Assembly (NCBI GenBank): GCA_025267735.1
Contig: CM046297.1
Location: forward strand, 37,226,011 to 37,290,010
Direction of reading: 5' to 3'
DNA: 64,000 nt
Origin: Mactra quadrangularis
Lineage: Eukaryota; Mollusca; Bivalvia; Venerida; Mactridae
Shown: positions 36,161-48,296 of the stretch, one piece after another
Layout of the letters: the number at the start of each line of letters is the position of its first letter
How positions within the stretch are numbered: the first letter of the stretch is position 1
Translations under genes and position numbers: made by a program
Notes under the pieces: model-generated
The model's input: the letters and a program-made list of their open reading frames with translations, nothing else
What the model was told of the DNA's origin: nothing
Databases searched by the model: none

Positions 36161-36607
36161 TTGTTTTATTATATTTTTGCTCTTGTTACATTTGGTGTGG
36201 TGAAGCTGCTGTCTATATAAATTCTGTGCCTTTATTTTCATATTTTTTGTATTTGCTTTTTCATCTGCCTGCAAAACCTTTAGATTTTTTCTGCTGTTAA
36301 TTTTACAACTTGCTGATGTGCACTAAGCCTGTTTAACTACTTTAATTTCGCCAAAACCATACTACAGGGTGTGTGTAGAAAACTACTATGTTTTGTGTGC
36401 ATGTGTGTGATTTAATGTTTCAAATATATATTTTGGTCAACCCTGTACAATGCTTGATTTTAAATCATGTTTGCATAATATTTTGTAAGGAAATCAAAAA
36501 ATACCCTTGTGTATGTGAAGTCATCCCTGGATGTGTGTTGTTTTGTGGTAAATGGGATTTTTCAATCTTTAAATCTAGTTTCCCTCTGGTACACATCTTA
36601 ACTCTTG

Positions 36608-36871
36608 ATCAAGGGGGACTACTCTATTTACATAAGTCTGATCAAGGGGGATTACTCTATTAACATAAATCTGATCAAGGGGGACTACTCTATTTACATA
36701 AGTTTGATCAAGGGGGGCTACTCTATTTACATAAGTCTGATCAAGGGGGACTACTCTATTTACATAAGTCTGATCAAGGGGAACTACTCTATTTACATAA
36801 GTCTAATCAAGGGGGACTACTCTATTTACATAAGTGTGATCAAGGGGAACTACTCTATTTACATAAGACTG
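36608..36871 (+). repeat. 33-bp minisatellite (8 units)
   Basis: Eight units of exactly 33 bp, with core ATCAAGGGGGACTACTCTAT and TTACATAAGTCTG. As 33 is a multiple of three, an open frame with an 11-residue repeat (IKGDYSIYISL and variants) runs through it; there is no signal peptide, flanking exon or family match, so coding is doubtful. Units differ by single substitutions. Confidence 0.92.
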
Positions 36872-39800
36872 AAAAAGCATGGGCTCAAGTCTGCCTGCAG
36901 TATTTTTCAACATTTATTATTCCTTATGTTTCGTAGCATGATAATCTCAATGCTTGCAATTTTCGATTGGATATAAGGCTTAGTGTGTTTTGTAATATAT
37001 TTTATGACTATTCAAACAATACTTGACTACTTTTGTCCCCCCTTTTGTTCCCACCCTGTTAATTAGTCTGACAACAAATTCAGGGTTAGATTCCCAGATG
37101 GGAACTTCATGGATTTTTTTCATGAATTATTTGCTGCGGCCATTCTCCCAACTATCTAAGTATCAAGTAAGACGATTGTCTGGCATGGTTGCTGGGCTTG
37201 ACACTAGTTTTCAAACTAAGTTTCTCGAATGGACAGTCAGCTATATTTTCATCTTGTTTGAACCATATCTGTAACAGGTTGCCAGAACCAAGATATATGT
37301 CCTTGGGGGGGGCAATAGGAGAACTTTAATGTTGAGCGCTGTGCTGAGAGCATCTGCTTCATACCAGATTCAAAGCTTGGGTGCTGAAGTCTTGAGATCG
37401 TAAGTTGGACAAATGTCTGCCGAGATGTGACTGAACAATGCTTGAATATGACAAAAAACACCATAACATTGTTTTCTTTAGTCTTATATGGATTGTTAAA
37501 ATAAGGAATACTTTGTTGGAATGACTTGTGTACGATGAGTCCATGCTTGCTTGAACTTCATAACTATTTCTGGTAAACTTTACTGATGATGTTAGGTATT
37601 ATGGGCTCAAAAAGGGTCAACAACTAATTAATTAAATGACAATTATTTAGTTAGGCTACTGTAAACTTCTTAACACCGTCAATCATTATCTTTTTAAATG
37701 TCTGACTAGTGCTGCCCTCTGTCACCAAGAAAATTTACGTAAAAATGTAATTTGATATCAAGCTCTTGAATCTGGGCGAGTTTGAAACTATTTGTTGTTG
37801 TTGTAATCTTAGAACTTGGTTTTGTTATGGTCTCATAGAAGGGAATCAGTTGCCTTAGCAACCAAAAAATTGTCATTATGTTTCAGCCCTTTATGTAGCC
37901 CCTTATCACCCATTAAAAATTAGACTGTGCCTTTATGAACCATAAAACACCTCACATTTTTACATTTTCTATTATCGCTTCATTAAAACCAGTCTATGTG
38001 CAAAATGTGGTAATAATTTATAAACATTGGATTTTTTAGTATTATTAAATATTGTTTGTTTATAAATCATTGTTGTAGGTTGAATATTGTTTATTGTATT
38101 TTTGACACAAACAAAATGTTCCTATTCTCGGTACATAAATGTTTTCTCCGATTTTTTCTGACGGTTTAAATATGTAGGTGGTTTGGATTACATATTTTGT
38201 TTTAAGAGGTGTGGTTAATTTTGAGTACCGGTAATATTTTGGAGTGATTTTGATTGGTCAGTTTAAATGTCTGCGTGAGAAATGGCGGAGTCCAGCAAAA
38301 TCTTGATGTATAATTGACAATGATATTTTTTAATTTACTGGTGATACAAATTTATATTTTGGGAGCTGGTGCAATTTGAGTTTTTGTCGTAAGTTGACAT
38401 AATTAAATGGGTCAGTTTAATGTTTATTTTATTCAAATATTGTCCCTCGATATTGTAAATGTGATAATGTGAAATAGTAAATACAAGTTAAATTTTGTAT
38501 TTTATATGCGTGTTATACGCGAGCACGTGTTATACGCGTCAAAATACGGTATGTTAAATTTTGTATTTCATTTGTCACTTATGTATTGAAATTGGTCTCA
38601 TGATGTTTTCTGAGTAGTGTTTATCATGGGGCAATTGTAGGCGTGACTTAGGGAGTGGTTTAGGTCTGATTTGGGATTTTTTTAGAGTTTTTATTTGTGC
38701 CAAGTCATGAAGGATCGTAAATTAGCCTGTGTCAATTTATGTACTTTCTATCAAAATTTATGATGGCCAAAACCGTTGCAAAGAACCAAAGTTTTCAATT
38801 TCTGTTGTTTTTTCATCTATACTCTGTATGATAAATTCCTGTCATCACCAAATTCAGGGTATCACCATTGATGACATCACAACTATGATGTCATAATTAA
38901 TTAAAAATCAATTAGATATTGATTTAAAACATATAGGCCTATAAATGAGTATTTAATTATGAAATAAAGTTTCCACGAATGAGAGAATATTTACACCATT
39001 AATTTATAAGGCAATCATGCATGAACAAAATAGTTTGATATTTTGTAAACATTTTCATTAGCAAATTTATGAAAATTTGTAACTTATGCTCAATCAACCA
39101 AAGAGCTTTTAACTTATATTTATCACATTTTCAAATATTTTCAAGTTTGATAAATTCGAAAATCATGTTCTCATGAGACATGATTGATTTTGTGAAATTA
39201 TGATAAATTTTGTAATAATTGTGGCGACTTTCAAGACAGCTTTAATTAAAATAAGAGTAATTGAAGTTTTTCAACTAATGAAGTTTGGTTTTTTTAAGAA
39301 TTAGAAAAATGTTTTTGATTTTTTTTTCAACTTTTTGGTACATCTACATGCACTGAATTTGTTGCATTAGAAAAATGTTGTTGGTTTTTTTTTCAACATT
39401 TTTTGGGAATAACTTAACTGGAAACTTTACTATTTCTAAGTATGGATTAATGCAGAATTTAACATGTTTATATGTGTTTGTTAGAATTTTAATTGTCAAC
39501 CTATTCTCTTCTGTTGTTTTTTTCATAAGGAGGCAGAGTTTATTTCAAAAAAGGGGCATGTAAAAAAAATGTAAAAATGTAATGTAAAAGGGGCATGCAT
39601 GTGTACCTCAAAGTTTACCGTACAATTCAGAAGCGAACTTGGACAGCGTATCTGTAGCTCATCTCTTTATTATTATTATTGATTAATTTCTGTTAAAGTT
39701 TATTAAACTGTCACATTTGAATTTAATTTTACGACAGGTACTTGCTGTTCAGTAGAACATAACCGGAAATCAATCTTTTGGGTTTTTTCTCTACAGTACA

Positions 39801-40404
39801 AACAAACTTTCACCATTAAAATGAAAATATGTGTACACAGAACAATATGATTTTGACTGTATTTCATGCTTTTCAGCAATAATGTGTGACTAACTTTGTT
39901 TGTACCACTTGTGTACGAATGGAAAAAAACATAAATTGGAATCTGAATTAAGTCTGATAAAAACTGTTTATACTGAGTTAAATAGACTTTGTAGTGCGCA
40001 GAAGGAACAAAATTAAAAACCAATGTGACAGATTGATAAAACCAGAGGATAGAAAATGTTTATGTTAATTGGTCAGTTATTTTGTTTTTTAATATAGTAA
40101 ATATATTTGTTATGTAATGTTAGTTTTTTCTTTCATATGAAGTGTGATGTCTTGTTTGTTCATTATTAAATTTATTTGTTTGTTTTGATATTGTGACTAA
40201 ATATTGACTTTATGTTTTTTCTCTCTTTTCGACAAATTATTTGATATGTATATATATATCTATACAGAGTTATACGACTTGAAAATTATACTAAAAAAAA
40301 TATACTTACAAATATTTCGTTTGTTATTATTTGATTTTATAGTAAGCTTCCTTTTTGTAGTTCAGTGAACTGATCACTCGGCCATATAATATCATTAGAA
40401 ACAC
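36872..40404. other. AT-rich stretch, mostly unassigned
   Basis: No exon is supported. It includes a short repeat at 37275-37340 shared with 14346-14412, a GATGACATCACA site near 38873, a tandem CGTGTTATACGCG pair near 38506-38545, a 67-bp local duplication at about 39300-39407 (GAAAAATGTTxTTGxTTTTT), and the minus-strand repeat at 39741-39838 shared with 28716-28808. Confidence 0.45.
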
Positions 40405-40693
40405 CATTAGTTTGTTTTGTTGGGTTTAATGCCGTAGCAACAAATTGTATAAGTTATGTCATGGCAATCAGCCCACCTACTCACTGTTCTTGGGAATTTT
40501 AAATCTCTAGATTAAGCTGTTAACCAACTACTGGGCGCATACTTTTGCCAGTGACTGACTACTGCCCTACATGATTTAGAATCAGTTGCAAGAGGGAGAA
40601 TGGCTGTAGAAATTATTTCATGACCAAGCTCCACAAAAGTATGCCTCGCCTGGGAATCGAACCTACGACCCCTCGATCAGTAGATTTGGCTAC
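40405..40693 (-). mobile_element. tRNA-Lys-like SINE (family B), head truncated
   Basis: On the minus strand: B-box region GTCGTAGGTTCGATTCCCAG, GCGAGGCATACTTTTGTGG, GCCATTCTCCCTCTTGC, GGCATTAAACCCAACAAAAC. The outermost tRNA-like bases are replaced by unrelated sequence near 40690. Confidence 0.85.
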
Positions 40694-40908
40694 TGATACT
40701 TTAAGGTGGCAACTGATATTTAAATCTGTGGCTTTTGATACTTGAATGTGTGGCTTTACAATTCACCTCGTTGTTTTATTGAGCAAGAAAATTTTGTCCA
40801 AACAATTGAATACCTAGAGACCAAAATAAATGGTATAAGATGGTTTAACTTGATTCACTGGTAAAATTAATTCAGAAACTTCCGTGATGAAGCCTCATTA
40901 AACTTAAG

Positions 40909-41226
40909 CCGCCCAGCTAGCTCAGTTGGTATCATGCAAGTCTACTGATAGAGGGGTCATGGGTTCGATTCCCGGGCGGGGCATACTTTCGTGGAGATTG
41001 GTCATGAAATTATTTCTACGGCCATCCTCCCTCCTACCAATGATTTTTAATTACTAGTATGTAGGGCAGTTGTAAGTCACTGACGAAGTATGCGCTTAGT
41101 AGTTGGTTAACAGCTAAATCCAGAGATTTAGCCTTTCCAGGAGGAGTGAGTAGGTTGACTGACCGCCGTTATAAGACCTATTCAATGTGTTGCTATGGTG
41201 TTAAACCCAACAAAAACAAACAAGAA
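40909..41226 (+). mobile_element. tRNA-Lys-like SINE (family B), best copy
   Basis: Head GCCGCCCAGCTAGCTCAGTT, intact B-box GGGTTCGATTCCCGGGCGGG, CATACTTTCGTGGAGATTGG, GACTGACCGCCGTTATAAGA and tail TTAAACCCAACAAAAACAAAC. A 15-bp duplication (CTCATTAAACTTAAG / CTCATTAAACTTGAG) flanks it at 40894-40908 and 41227-41241. Intact promoter boxes suggest a relatively young insertion. Confidence 0.95.
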
Positions 41227-41419
41227 CTCATTAAACTTGAGTTTAATTTTTGAAGACAGTATATATTAAATGAATACCAGAATGGATGCTGGGTGTTAGA
41301 CTGGTTGTGATGTCCTCTCACCAGTTTTCAAGCAATCTTCATTACACCAGGTTCTAACTTTTTGTCACTAAAAAGGTTTGAGTTTGTATAACAACCAGGC
41401 ATGTATCTATCTTGAAACA

Positions 41420-41925
41420 ACCAGAGTTACCACCCTTGAACAGAGTAACTGCCCTTGAACTGATTTACTGTTCTTTAACAGAGTTGCTACCTTTAAAAGA
41501 GTTGTCACCCTTGAACAGAGTTAATGCTCTTGAACTGATTAATTGTCTTTGAACAGAGTTAATGCCCATGGAACAGAGTTTTCATGTTCTTGAAAAGAGT
41601 TTCTATCTTGAACAGAGTTACTGCCCTTGAACAGAGTTACTGTTCTTGAACAGAGTTGCTATCTTTAAAAAAGTTGCCACCCTTGAACAGATTAACTGCC
41701 CTTGAACAGAGTTACTGCCCTTAAACAGAGTTACTGCCCTTAAACAGAGTTATTATCCTTAAACAGTGTTACCATCATAGAACAGAGTTATTGTCCTTGA
41801 ACAGAGTTACTGTCCTTGAACAGAGTTACTGCCCTTGAACAGAGTTATTGCCCTTGAACAGAGTTATTGTCCTTGAACAGAGTTACTGTCCTTGAACAGA
41901 GTTACTGCCCTTGAACAGAGTCTTG
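41420..41925 (+). repeat. 19-bp minisatellite (about 26 units)
   Basis: Consensus unit CAGAGTTACTGCCCTTGAA, 19 bp, repeated over about 500 bp. The last 150 bp are nearly uniform, while the first half is diverged and has indels. 19 is not a multiple of three, so no frame crosses it. Confidence 0.93.
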
Positions 41926-43066
41926 AAATTCTTTGCAAACATATTTTCAACATTTCGTCACCTTGCTCAACATGCGATCATAATTTGCTCGTCAAGAAAG
42001 GTAAGTTTTGTAGCAATACAGGCTTCCGTATAAGAAAATATGATAATAATTATTTGGTTAACTAGAATTATCGGTTAGTCTTTGTGCACCCTGTCAATTT
42101 TAATGGACAGATGAATGGCACAGATAACACTTTTAGAAATGATAATATTTCTATACATGTACCCATTATGACATTTGTCATAGGACTGTAGCTAGGGCAG
42201 ACAAGCTCAATGATAAATTTGTTTGATAAGTTTTTTTTAGATATAAAATACTATTAAAAATATTGAATAGAAAAGTATTTAGTATTCCTGCATCTTATTT
42301 AAAAATTAGTCACATGAGGCAAGCTTTTTTATCAAAGACATTGGTATGTCCAGATCTGGGGACACTTTGTAATAAAGGAGATAAGGATGTCCCCTTTTTC
42401 GTCTAAAATCTCGTCCAGGCCAGCTAACTAATTATTTAATTGTGATATCGACGTTAGTATGCCTGCAAACTAAATCTACGTCGAAAAAATACGGGGAAAA
42501 TGTATATAGTAAAAAATAGTCAAAGAGAAATAACTCAGTTTGAAAAAATCACACTAAGTTCACTACCCAGTAACCTCCCTTGGATTCGTTTCTATACATT
42601 TTCAATTTTTGAAAAGTTTATCTCAAGGTTTCCCCGTCTTGACTGATAAATAATTGTATGGATTTAATTGTTCTAAAATATTAAATTATTCATTTGAACG
42701 TTTCATTTTCAAAAAAAATAAAATATAAAAATAGATCTTGATGACACCACGTGGTGTCACAGATGGGTCACATGATTGTCACATGACCTCGTGTTTACAT
42801 GTGTCCAAATGTTTACATTTTGAATGGATTTTTATTTTGCTAATATTGGAGTTTAATTTGGTTAGTTTCAATGACTTATTATTCCTGGAACTTTATAAAC
42901 ATGTGATAAATGTTTGTGCATTCATTAAAATTGGATTTAATTTGATATTTTTGATTTTGGAACCAAATTTGGTGAGTGCATTAATTGCATGTTTCTCTTT
43001 TATAGTTCAGCTAAGATTTCTATTCGCCGTTTTCTTATGATTTATAGTTAATGTATGTACGTTTTC
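41926..43066. other. AT-rich non-coding stretch
   Basis: No gene is recognised. It contains a perfect 18-bp palindrome at 42742-42759. Confidence 0.45.
42742..42759. promoter_or_regulatory. Perfect palindrome with CACGTG core
   Basis: TGACACCACGTGGTGTCA is an 18-bp perfect palindrome centred on a CACGTG E-box, followed within 35 bases by GGTCACATGA and GTCACATGACC. The grouping recalls bHLH-zip sites of the USF/MITF type. No transcription start is visible. Confidence 0.35.
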
Positions 43067-43175
43067 ACGACTAGGTAGCTCAGTGGTTTTAGCGCTTACA
43101 CAGTACTCCAATGATCATTGATTGGGTGCGAATCTCAATTAAGAGCGAAACACAGTGAGGACGAAACGCGTATTA
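43067..43175 (+). mobile_element. tRNA-like SINE head of another family
   Basis: AGGTAGCTCAGTGGTTTTAG followed by CGCTTACACAG and a B-box-like GGGTGCGAATCTCAATTAAG, with ACGCGTATTACA and a T run after. It folds only loosely as a tRNA and lacks a matching acceptor stem. No second copy is seen in the window. Confidence 0.45.
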
Positions 43176-45740
43176 CATTTTTTTTAAATTAAATTGAAGA
43201 TATATAAGTCAATATATATTTTAAATGTTATCTTTCATGTTTAAAATTTCAGCCATAGTATTGAAATAAAATAGTATCGCGATTCTGGATTATTTCATTT
43301 TCTGTAAGGGAATTAACTCAAATTGCTGAACGATATTTTAAAAAAGTGAGTTGCCTCCCTTGCTTTTAGGTATTTTGGTCGCAATTGGGGGTCTTTTACA
43401 AAATTGGTTGTAGTTCATATTTTACTTGATTTTCTCGTAAAAGAGTTTAATTTACAACTTTATGGGCTTAAATTCGTATTAAATATATAATTTTATCCAT
43501 TCTTTCAACGTTTTTAGACATGCAATTAGTTAGCTTAAGGTCTTCAGCGAACCCGTGTTTATACTGTCAATGAACGGGTAATGCCGCATCTGACGAAAAT
43601 CAAAATGTTAAAAAAGCGGCTTATAAAGTTTTGGAAGCCAGAACTAGCAATTAGTAGATCTAAAGCAACGAGGTTCAAAAAATCGGTCGAGATTCTTGAA
43701 CGATTTCCTCTCTGTTGTCTTTGCAATGTAACATTAGATATTATACATACCTGTAAAGTCACATGAATTTAAGCTTTGAATCACCTTCACACTTTGAGTT
43801 GTCTAGATCGCTCGTAATTGTAATATTTTCTAAAAAAAATTACGTGAAAGTTACGAAAGCTTGTCTTGTCTTACAGCCACTATTCAAAACATCAAACTAC
43901 TCTTTCAGTGTCGCCATGGTAACTGCTGAAACTGTATCTGTTCGTACACATAGTATAGGGGTCGCAAATAGCAATATTCTCGGAGGTTCATTGTGCATTG
44001 AACTCCTGAACCCTGTCCCTGGCCATTGTGATGTTCTTTGCCCGCGGTACTAGGTGGGACCCCTAGCGGCTCCTATCTGTGGCCCCTATTTTTCAAAAAA
44101 CGCCCGAAACCATCGGACCCTTGACATCTATGTTATATGTATGATATCTACGGATTCATAGGGGTCGCTGATAGATATATTCTATGAGTTTTACGGTGAC
44201 TCTTGTCCCTTGGATACGGCGTTGTCTGGACCCACCGGGAGCCATGACGGCCCTGTCAGTCCCCTAACTTTCAATATTTTACCCCTAAAATGTTATGTAT
44301 ATTCTAACAAATTATATATAATTGCATTTAAGAAACGCGAGGGAATTTTTATTCAATTTTAACGTTTTAAAGTTAAACAAATACATGTGAAATTCATGCG
44401 CTGAAAACGACAGATAGATCTATTTTGTTCATTCCGCTTCCAAATATTCTAATTCATTTATAACAAATGTTAAATTTTTGGCTAGAAAAACTTCCATCTT
44501 CATGCTGGTAAGGGACGGAGATATATTTAGGGGGGATTCGTTCATAAATGGGACGTCATATTTTTATCTATATTTTTATCGTTTATGCTCTTCTAATTCC
44601 GCTGTTCTGTAGAATCGTTTTTTGAAAATTCCAGTCGAAGCTTTTGTCCGACTGTCCTCTAGTTTTACGCTTGCAATGTTATACGAAATGTTCAATATGA
44701 TATATCATAAGAAAGAAGGCACATGATGGTATTCCCAGGTTGTTTAATTTCAAAATTGTCAAGTTATTTGGAAAAGTCGGCGGCGATGATCGTCCGATCT
44801 GTGTCTCATTTTGTTCTCAATTATTCCCGTTCCAAATTTATTATATTTAGTAACTTATGTTATTTTTGAGACAAAAACTTGAAAGTTTTAGACCTCTGTC
44901 GACATTTTAATGTTAAAATATTAAAATGATTCACCCAGAATGCATCTCTGTCATTCTGTGTTCGTGTTAACATCAACTTTTGGAAGCATGTCCCAGACCT
45001 CTACGAAAAATGGTCTATAACATTTATTCTTAAACAAACTGCTACGTCCGTAGACTAGCGTGAATGTTCAAAGTTCATGAAATTAAATAAATGTTAACTA
45101 TTGCACCCTTTCACCAACAATCGTACGAAAAAAATCTTCGTATGTCATTTTAATAAATTTTGCGGTTCAAAATCGGAAGGGTAATAAACATAACTTTGAT
45201 TTGATATTCAAAAAGTATACACTATTTCACATAAGTCAATAATATTTGGAATTGAATGACCAAAAAAAGGACCGTACTGTCAATGTTTCTTGCTTTTGAC
45301 TTATGATGACTCTTATCGTAAGATTTTTTTATGTAAAACACCACACACTAACAAATTTGTGTCAGTTTTTCTGACAGTCTTTGAAATTTTGAGAGCGTAG
45401 ATCTATAGCATGTGCCGTAGCGAGGTTACAAATACCGACCTACTCTAGTTTCTGTTCTAAAAATAGAAACAAAGCACGTGATTTCCGTGATTTAAATATA
45501 TAAAGGAATGTGGATAGAGTTTGCAAACTGGTGCGGATCTAGGACGATAAAGTCGGGGGATGTGTGTTGTTTAAAATGATTGGAAACATAGATCTATGTT
45601 TTTGAAATGAATGATACCGAAGTTTTTATGTAATTGTTGATGAATTTTGGGTTTAAAACTTATTTGTATTGCAAGTTACCGTTCAAATCGTTTAGTGTGA
45701 GTACGATGGGAACGAGAATTTAGATCTGGCGAATCTAAGT
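43176..45740. other. CpG-richer unassigned stretch
   Basis: CG dinucleotides are visibly more frequent than in the first 40 kb (for example GGCGGCGATGATCGTCCG near 44780). Two diverged segments beginning ATAGGGGTCGCAAATAG (about 43957) and ATAGGGGTCGCTGATAG (about 44159) run in parallel for 100 bp or more, an old duplication with a period near 200. No coding exon is recognised. Confidence 0.4.
45497..45506 (+). promoter_or_regulatory. TATA-box-like site
   Basis: TATATAAAGG in a CpG-richer setting, preceded by GCACGTGATTTCCGTGA. It matches a strong TATA consensus, but no downstream gene is recognised; a chance match in AT-rich DNA is likely. Confidence 0.2.
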
Positions 45741-45744
45741 TGTG

Positions 45745-45965
45745 GTCGAGCGTTTACGACACTCGACTGGTAATCGATTGTACTGCCAGATCCGCTTTGG
45801 TTGGAATCACATCCAAAAGTTTCTTTCTTGTTTCTTTGTGTAAGAAACTTTATTCTGCTAGCTCAGTGCTGGAGGAATCAGGAAGCGGACTCTAGAGTGG
45901 TTGATCTAAGTTGTAAGAACTTGTTTCAAGTTCGAGCCACAATAGATAAGTATAAAAGATACGTT
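45745..45965 (+). mobile_element. tRNA-derived SINE (family D)
   Basis: Head TCGAGCGTTTACGACACTCG, then GACTGGTAATCGATTG, TGGTTGGAATCACATCC as B-box region, followed by GTAAGAAACTTTATTCTGCT, AGCTCAGTGCTGGAGGAATC, and AAGTTGTAAGAACTTGTTTC. Matching copies are at 60485-60705 (minus) and 63565-63770. The frame starting at 45801 lies in the SINE. Confidence 0.75.
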
Positions 45966-46354
45966 TGTCTGGTGAACTGTCCGTTGTATATTGATGTGTC
46001 AGTACAATACTAGTCTAACTTCATGTTAATAAAGAAGAGTGTAGCCTTGTTTGGCTTTCACCCCGTAGATACGATTCTGGCTGTTGAAAACTTGATTATT
46101 TCGTTGCGAGGGGACCGCGTACATGTAGTATAGTGCTCGGACGCGGGGAGTTGATATCCGCGATTTTTTTATATCAATCGAAAAAGAGTTATCCTGGAAT
46201 CTATGTTTTTTATCTGATATTGTCCGCCTTAAGTGTTCAAAAATGCTTGATTAAACCCCTGGTATACTTGAATGTTAGAGTATGGGTCCCCGGTCTTATG
46301 CATCAGTAAGAATCCGAGCTGTATATTGATACATTATGTGCCGGGTGAAAGATT
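45966..46354. other. CpG-richer unassigned stretch
   Basis: Contains GGACCGCGTACATG and GGACGCGGGGAGTTGATATC; no frame, splice site pair or repeat could be assigned. Confidence 0.35.
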
Positions 46355-46760
46355 CAAGTCTTAAATAGAATGTACTTACCTTGATGCGATCTTTCCTTTT
46401 CGTTTAAAAGCAACCAAATCAATAATTAATCAGCAGTTTGAATGTTGTAAATCTTTTATCTAGTGACCACTGGTAGCGAACCTGCTTCGTCATTGACTCG
46501 TGGGATGAGAGAGGCAAGGTAAAATGGTTGTTTTTGTGAATAAGCGCTTCTAGGTATAAGTCTTAAATACACAAATGTTCTTCCCACGCGGGCAATCTTT
46601 TCTTTTCACCTTTAACCTGACTAGATAATATTTAATTTATCAGTTTTGATATTGTAAATTTATTATGCTGTGACAATTTCTGGCCAACTTGTTCGTCATG
46701 GAATCGTGTGTTGAGAGGGGCTACCCAGGTTCAAGTCTTAGATACAAATACACCGAAGTG
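46355..46760 (+). repeat. Degenerate direct duplication
   Basis: AAGTCTTAAATA recurs at about 46354 and 46559, and AAGTCTTAGATA at 46733. Between them the order (GATCTTTCCTTTTCGTTTAA / CAATCTTTTCTTTTCACCTTT; TTTGAATGTTGTAAAT / TTTTGATATTGTAAAT; CTTCGTCATTGACTCGTG / GTTCGTCATGGAATCGTG) is the same. The last part, ending GGTTCAAGTCTTA, resembles a tRNA B-box, so these may be old SINE copies in tandem. Confidence 0.6.
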
Positions 46761-48049
46761 TGGACATTTTGTTTTCATATTTACGATGTTACAGGGGTAT
46801 GGAATTCTTATGCCTGATTTGTCCGACTCGGACATTATGCCGAAAAAGTTCACGTATATATTTTAATTCTTATATTTTTGGTGTAAATACATTAACATAG
46901 GACTAATTGATATTGTTCATGCCTCAATGATTTGATCATTCGATAATATTCAACAATATACTATAGTATTATTTATATTTTTATCACTATTAATTTTTCT
47001 ATTTTAGTTCTCATTACATGTTTATTTTTTGGGGTACTGAATTTCCGGTCAGGCGCATTTCGATCTGGGACAAGTTGCGTTTTGGATTTCTGTTGTCCGT
47101 GGACAACTGCATGGAAAACTTGAAACTTTACACCTATATGTTGTGTTCACTTCTAGCATACATGTTGGTCTCTCGCTGGTTACGAAGGTCACGATGGAAT
47201 GGTTGTTTGTGATTAATCTGGGCTTTTTCTGTATTTTAGGAATGGGCTTGGGCCTTTCTTTATGTAGATCATTTGGGGAAATATAATCACAATTTCATAG
47301 ATATGGGAACAAAAAATCCAAAGTCAATTCCAAATTTTGGAAAACAGTCTGATTATAGAGAATTTTTAGGAGGGGCGGGCGCCCGTAAACGGTCCCTGTT
47401 ATATAAGTAAATAAGATAATGTTAGTTGCAGCTAGGGTGATCTGATTTGAAACCTTCAAATTTGTTCCATTCTCGTACCCAGAGGTTTTTCTACTTAAGT
47501 CTGGGTACGAGAATATCTTGTTTTGGCGAGTTGTGATCGTGGTGCAGTCCGACATTCCGACATATATTCAAAGTCAAATATTCTCGTTTCTATGGTTCTA
47601 GATCTAATCTTGTCCTCTTCTGTAAAATGTTTGGAATAATCCGAGAATGAGAGAGTTGATGACTTATACATTATTTACTTTCCACGCTATGTAGCTATAC
47701 ATGTATTTTATCAAGACCCCTGTATAAATGTTAAGAATTAAGTTGTTCACGGATGATAGGGGTTTAGACGTCCGAAAATTCTTCAATGTTATTTTGGTTC
47801 TTTAGGGCGTAATTCGACGGACACGTGATCTAGTACTGAGGCAGGAAAAAGGTTCATTTTCCGTCGTATATGACCCGGGTGGTTGAAAATGGTTCCTCTT
47901 CAGGGCGCATGCATGAAGGAGCCGTGGTGTTGATGTTCGACTCTCTAGATTAAACTAATCTAGTGATTCTTTCAACATGTAGTTAGATTATGTTAATACA
48001 CTGGGAAAGTCCGATATGATTTCATTTGATAATACTTTCTGAAACAGGA
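46761..48049. other. CpG-richer unassigned stretch
   Basis: A 64-codon frame at 47018-47212 has a hydrophobic run (LYTYMLCSLLAYMLV) followed by basic residues, but no family match. Nothing else is assigned. Confidence 0.35.
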
Positions 48050-48057
48050 CAAGATTG

Positions 48058-48288
48058 ATGAACGTAAAGTTGGCAGTCTCAGCAGACACAGCAGACAGAT
48101 CCTTCTGCTGTGTCTGCTGGCAGAAGGATTAATCAACAGCAGAAGGATCAATCTTTCTGCTGGGTCTGTTGGCAGAAGGAATGATCTTTCTGTGATAATT
48201 CAATCCTTCTGCCAACAGACCCAGCAGAAGGATCGTTCCTTCTGCTCTGTCTGCTGTGTCTGCTGAGTCTGCCAACTTTACGTTCATG
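48058..48288. mobile_element. Fold-back TIR element with 8-bp target duplication
   Basis: Outer arms of about 40 bp (ATGAACGTAAAGTTGGCAG, CTCAGCAGACACAGCAGACA and their complements) have a single mismatch. Inside lie further inverted pairs built of CAGCAGACA and CAGAAGGAT words, so the whole 231 bp can fold into a branched hairpin. CAAGATTG flanks both sides (48050-48057, 48289-48296), an 8-bp duplication as made by hAT-type transposases. It has no coding capacity. Confidence 0.9.
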
Positions 48289-48296
48289 CAAGATTG

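Noticed and set aside
40909..40985. Functional tRNA-Lys gene
   Set aside because: The cloverleaf does not close (acceptor and anticodon stems are degenerate) and the unit continues into a SINE body with target duplications.
43763..44053. 96-codon frame in the CpG-richer block
   Set aside because: The translation shows no domain and part lies in a degenerate 200-bp duplication.
45497..45506. TATA promoter of a gene in the 45-47 kb block
   Set aside because: No coding exon or start site follows; kept only as a low-confidence site.
47018..47212. Small membrane protein of 64 residues
   Set aside because: A hydrophobic run is present but there is no family match, no splice context and no conserved start context; a chance frame in T-rich DNA is as likely.
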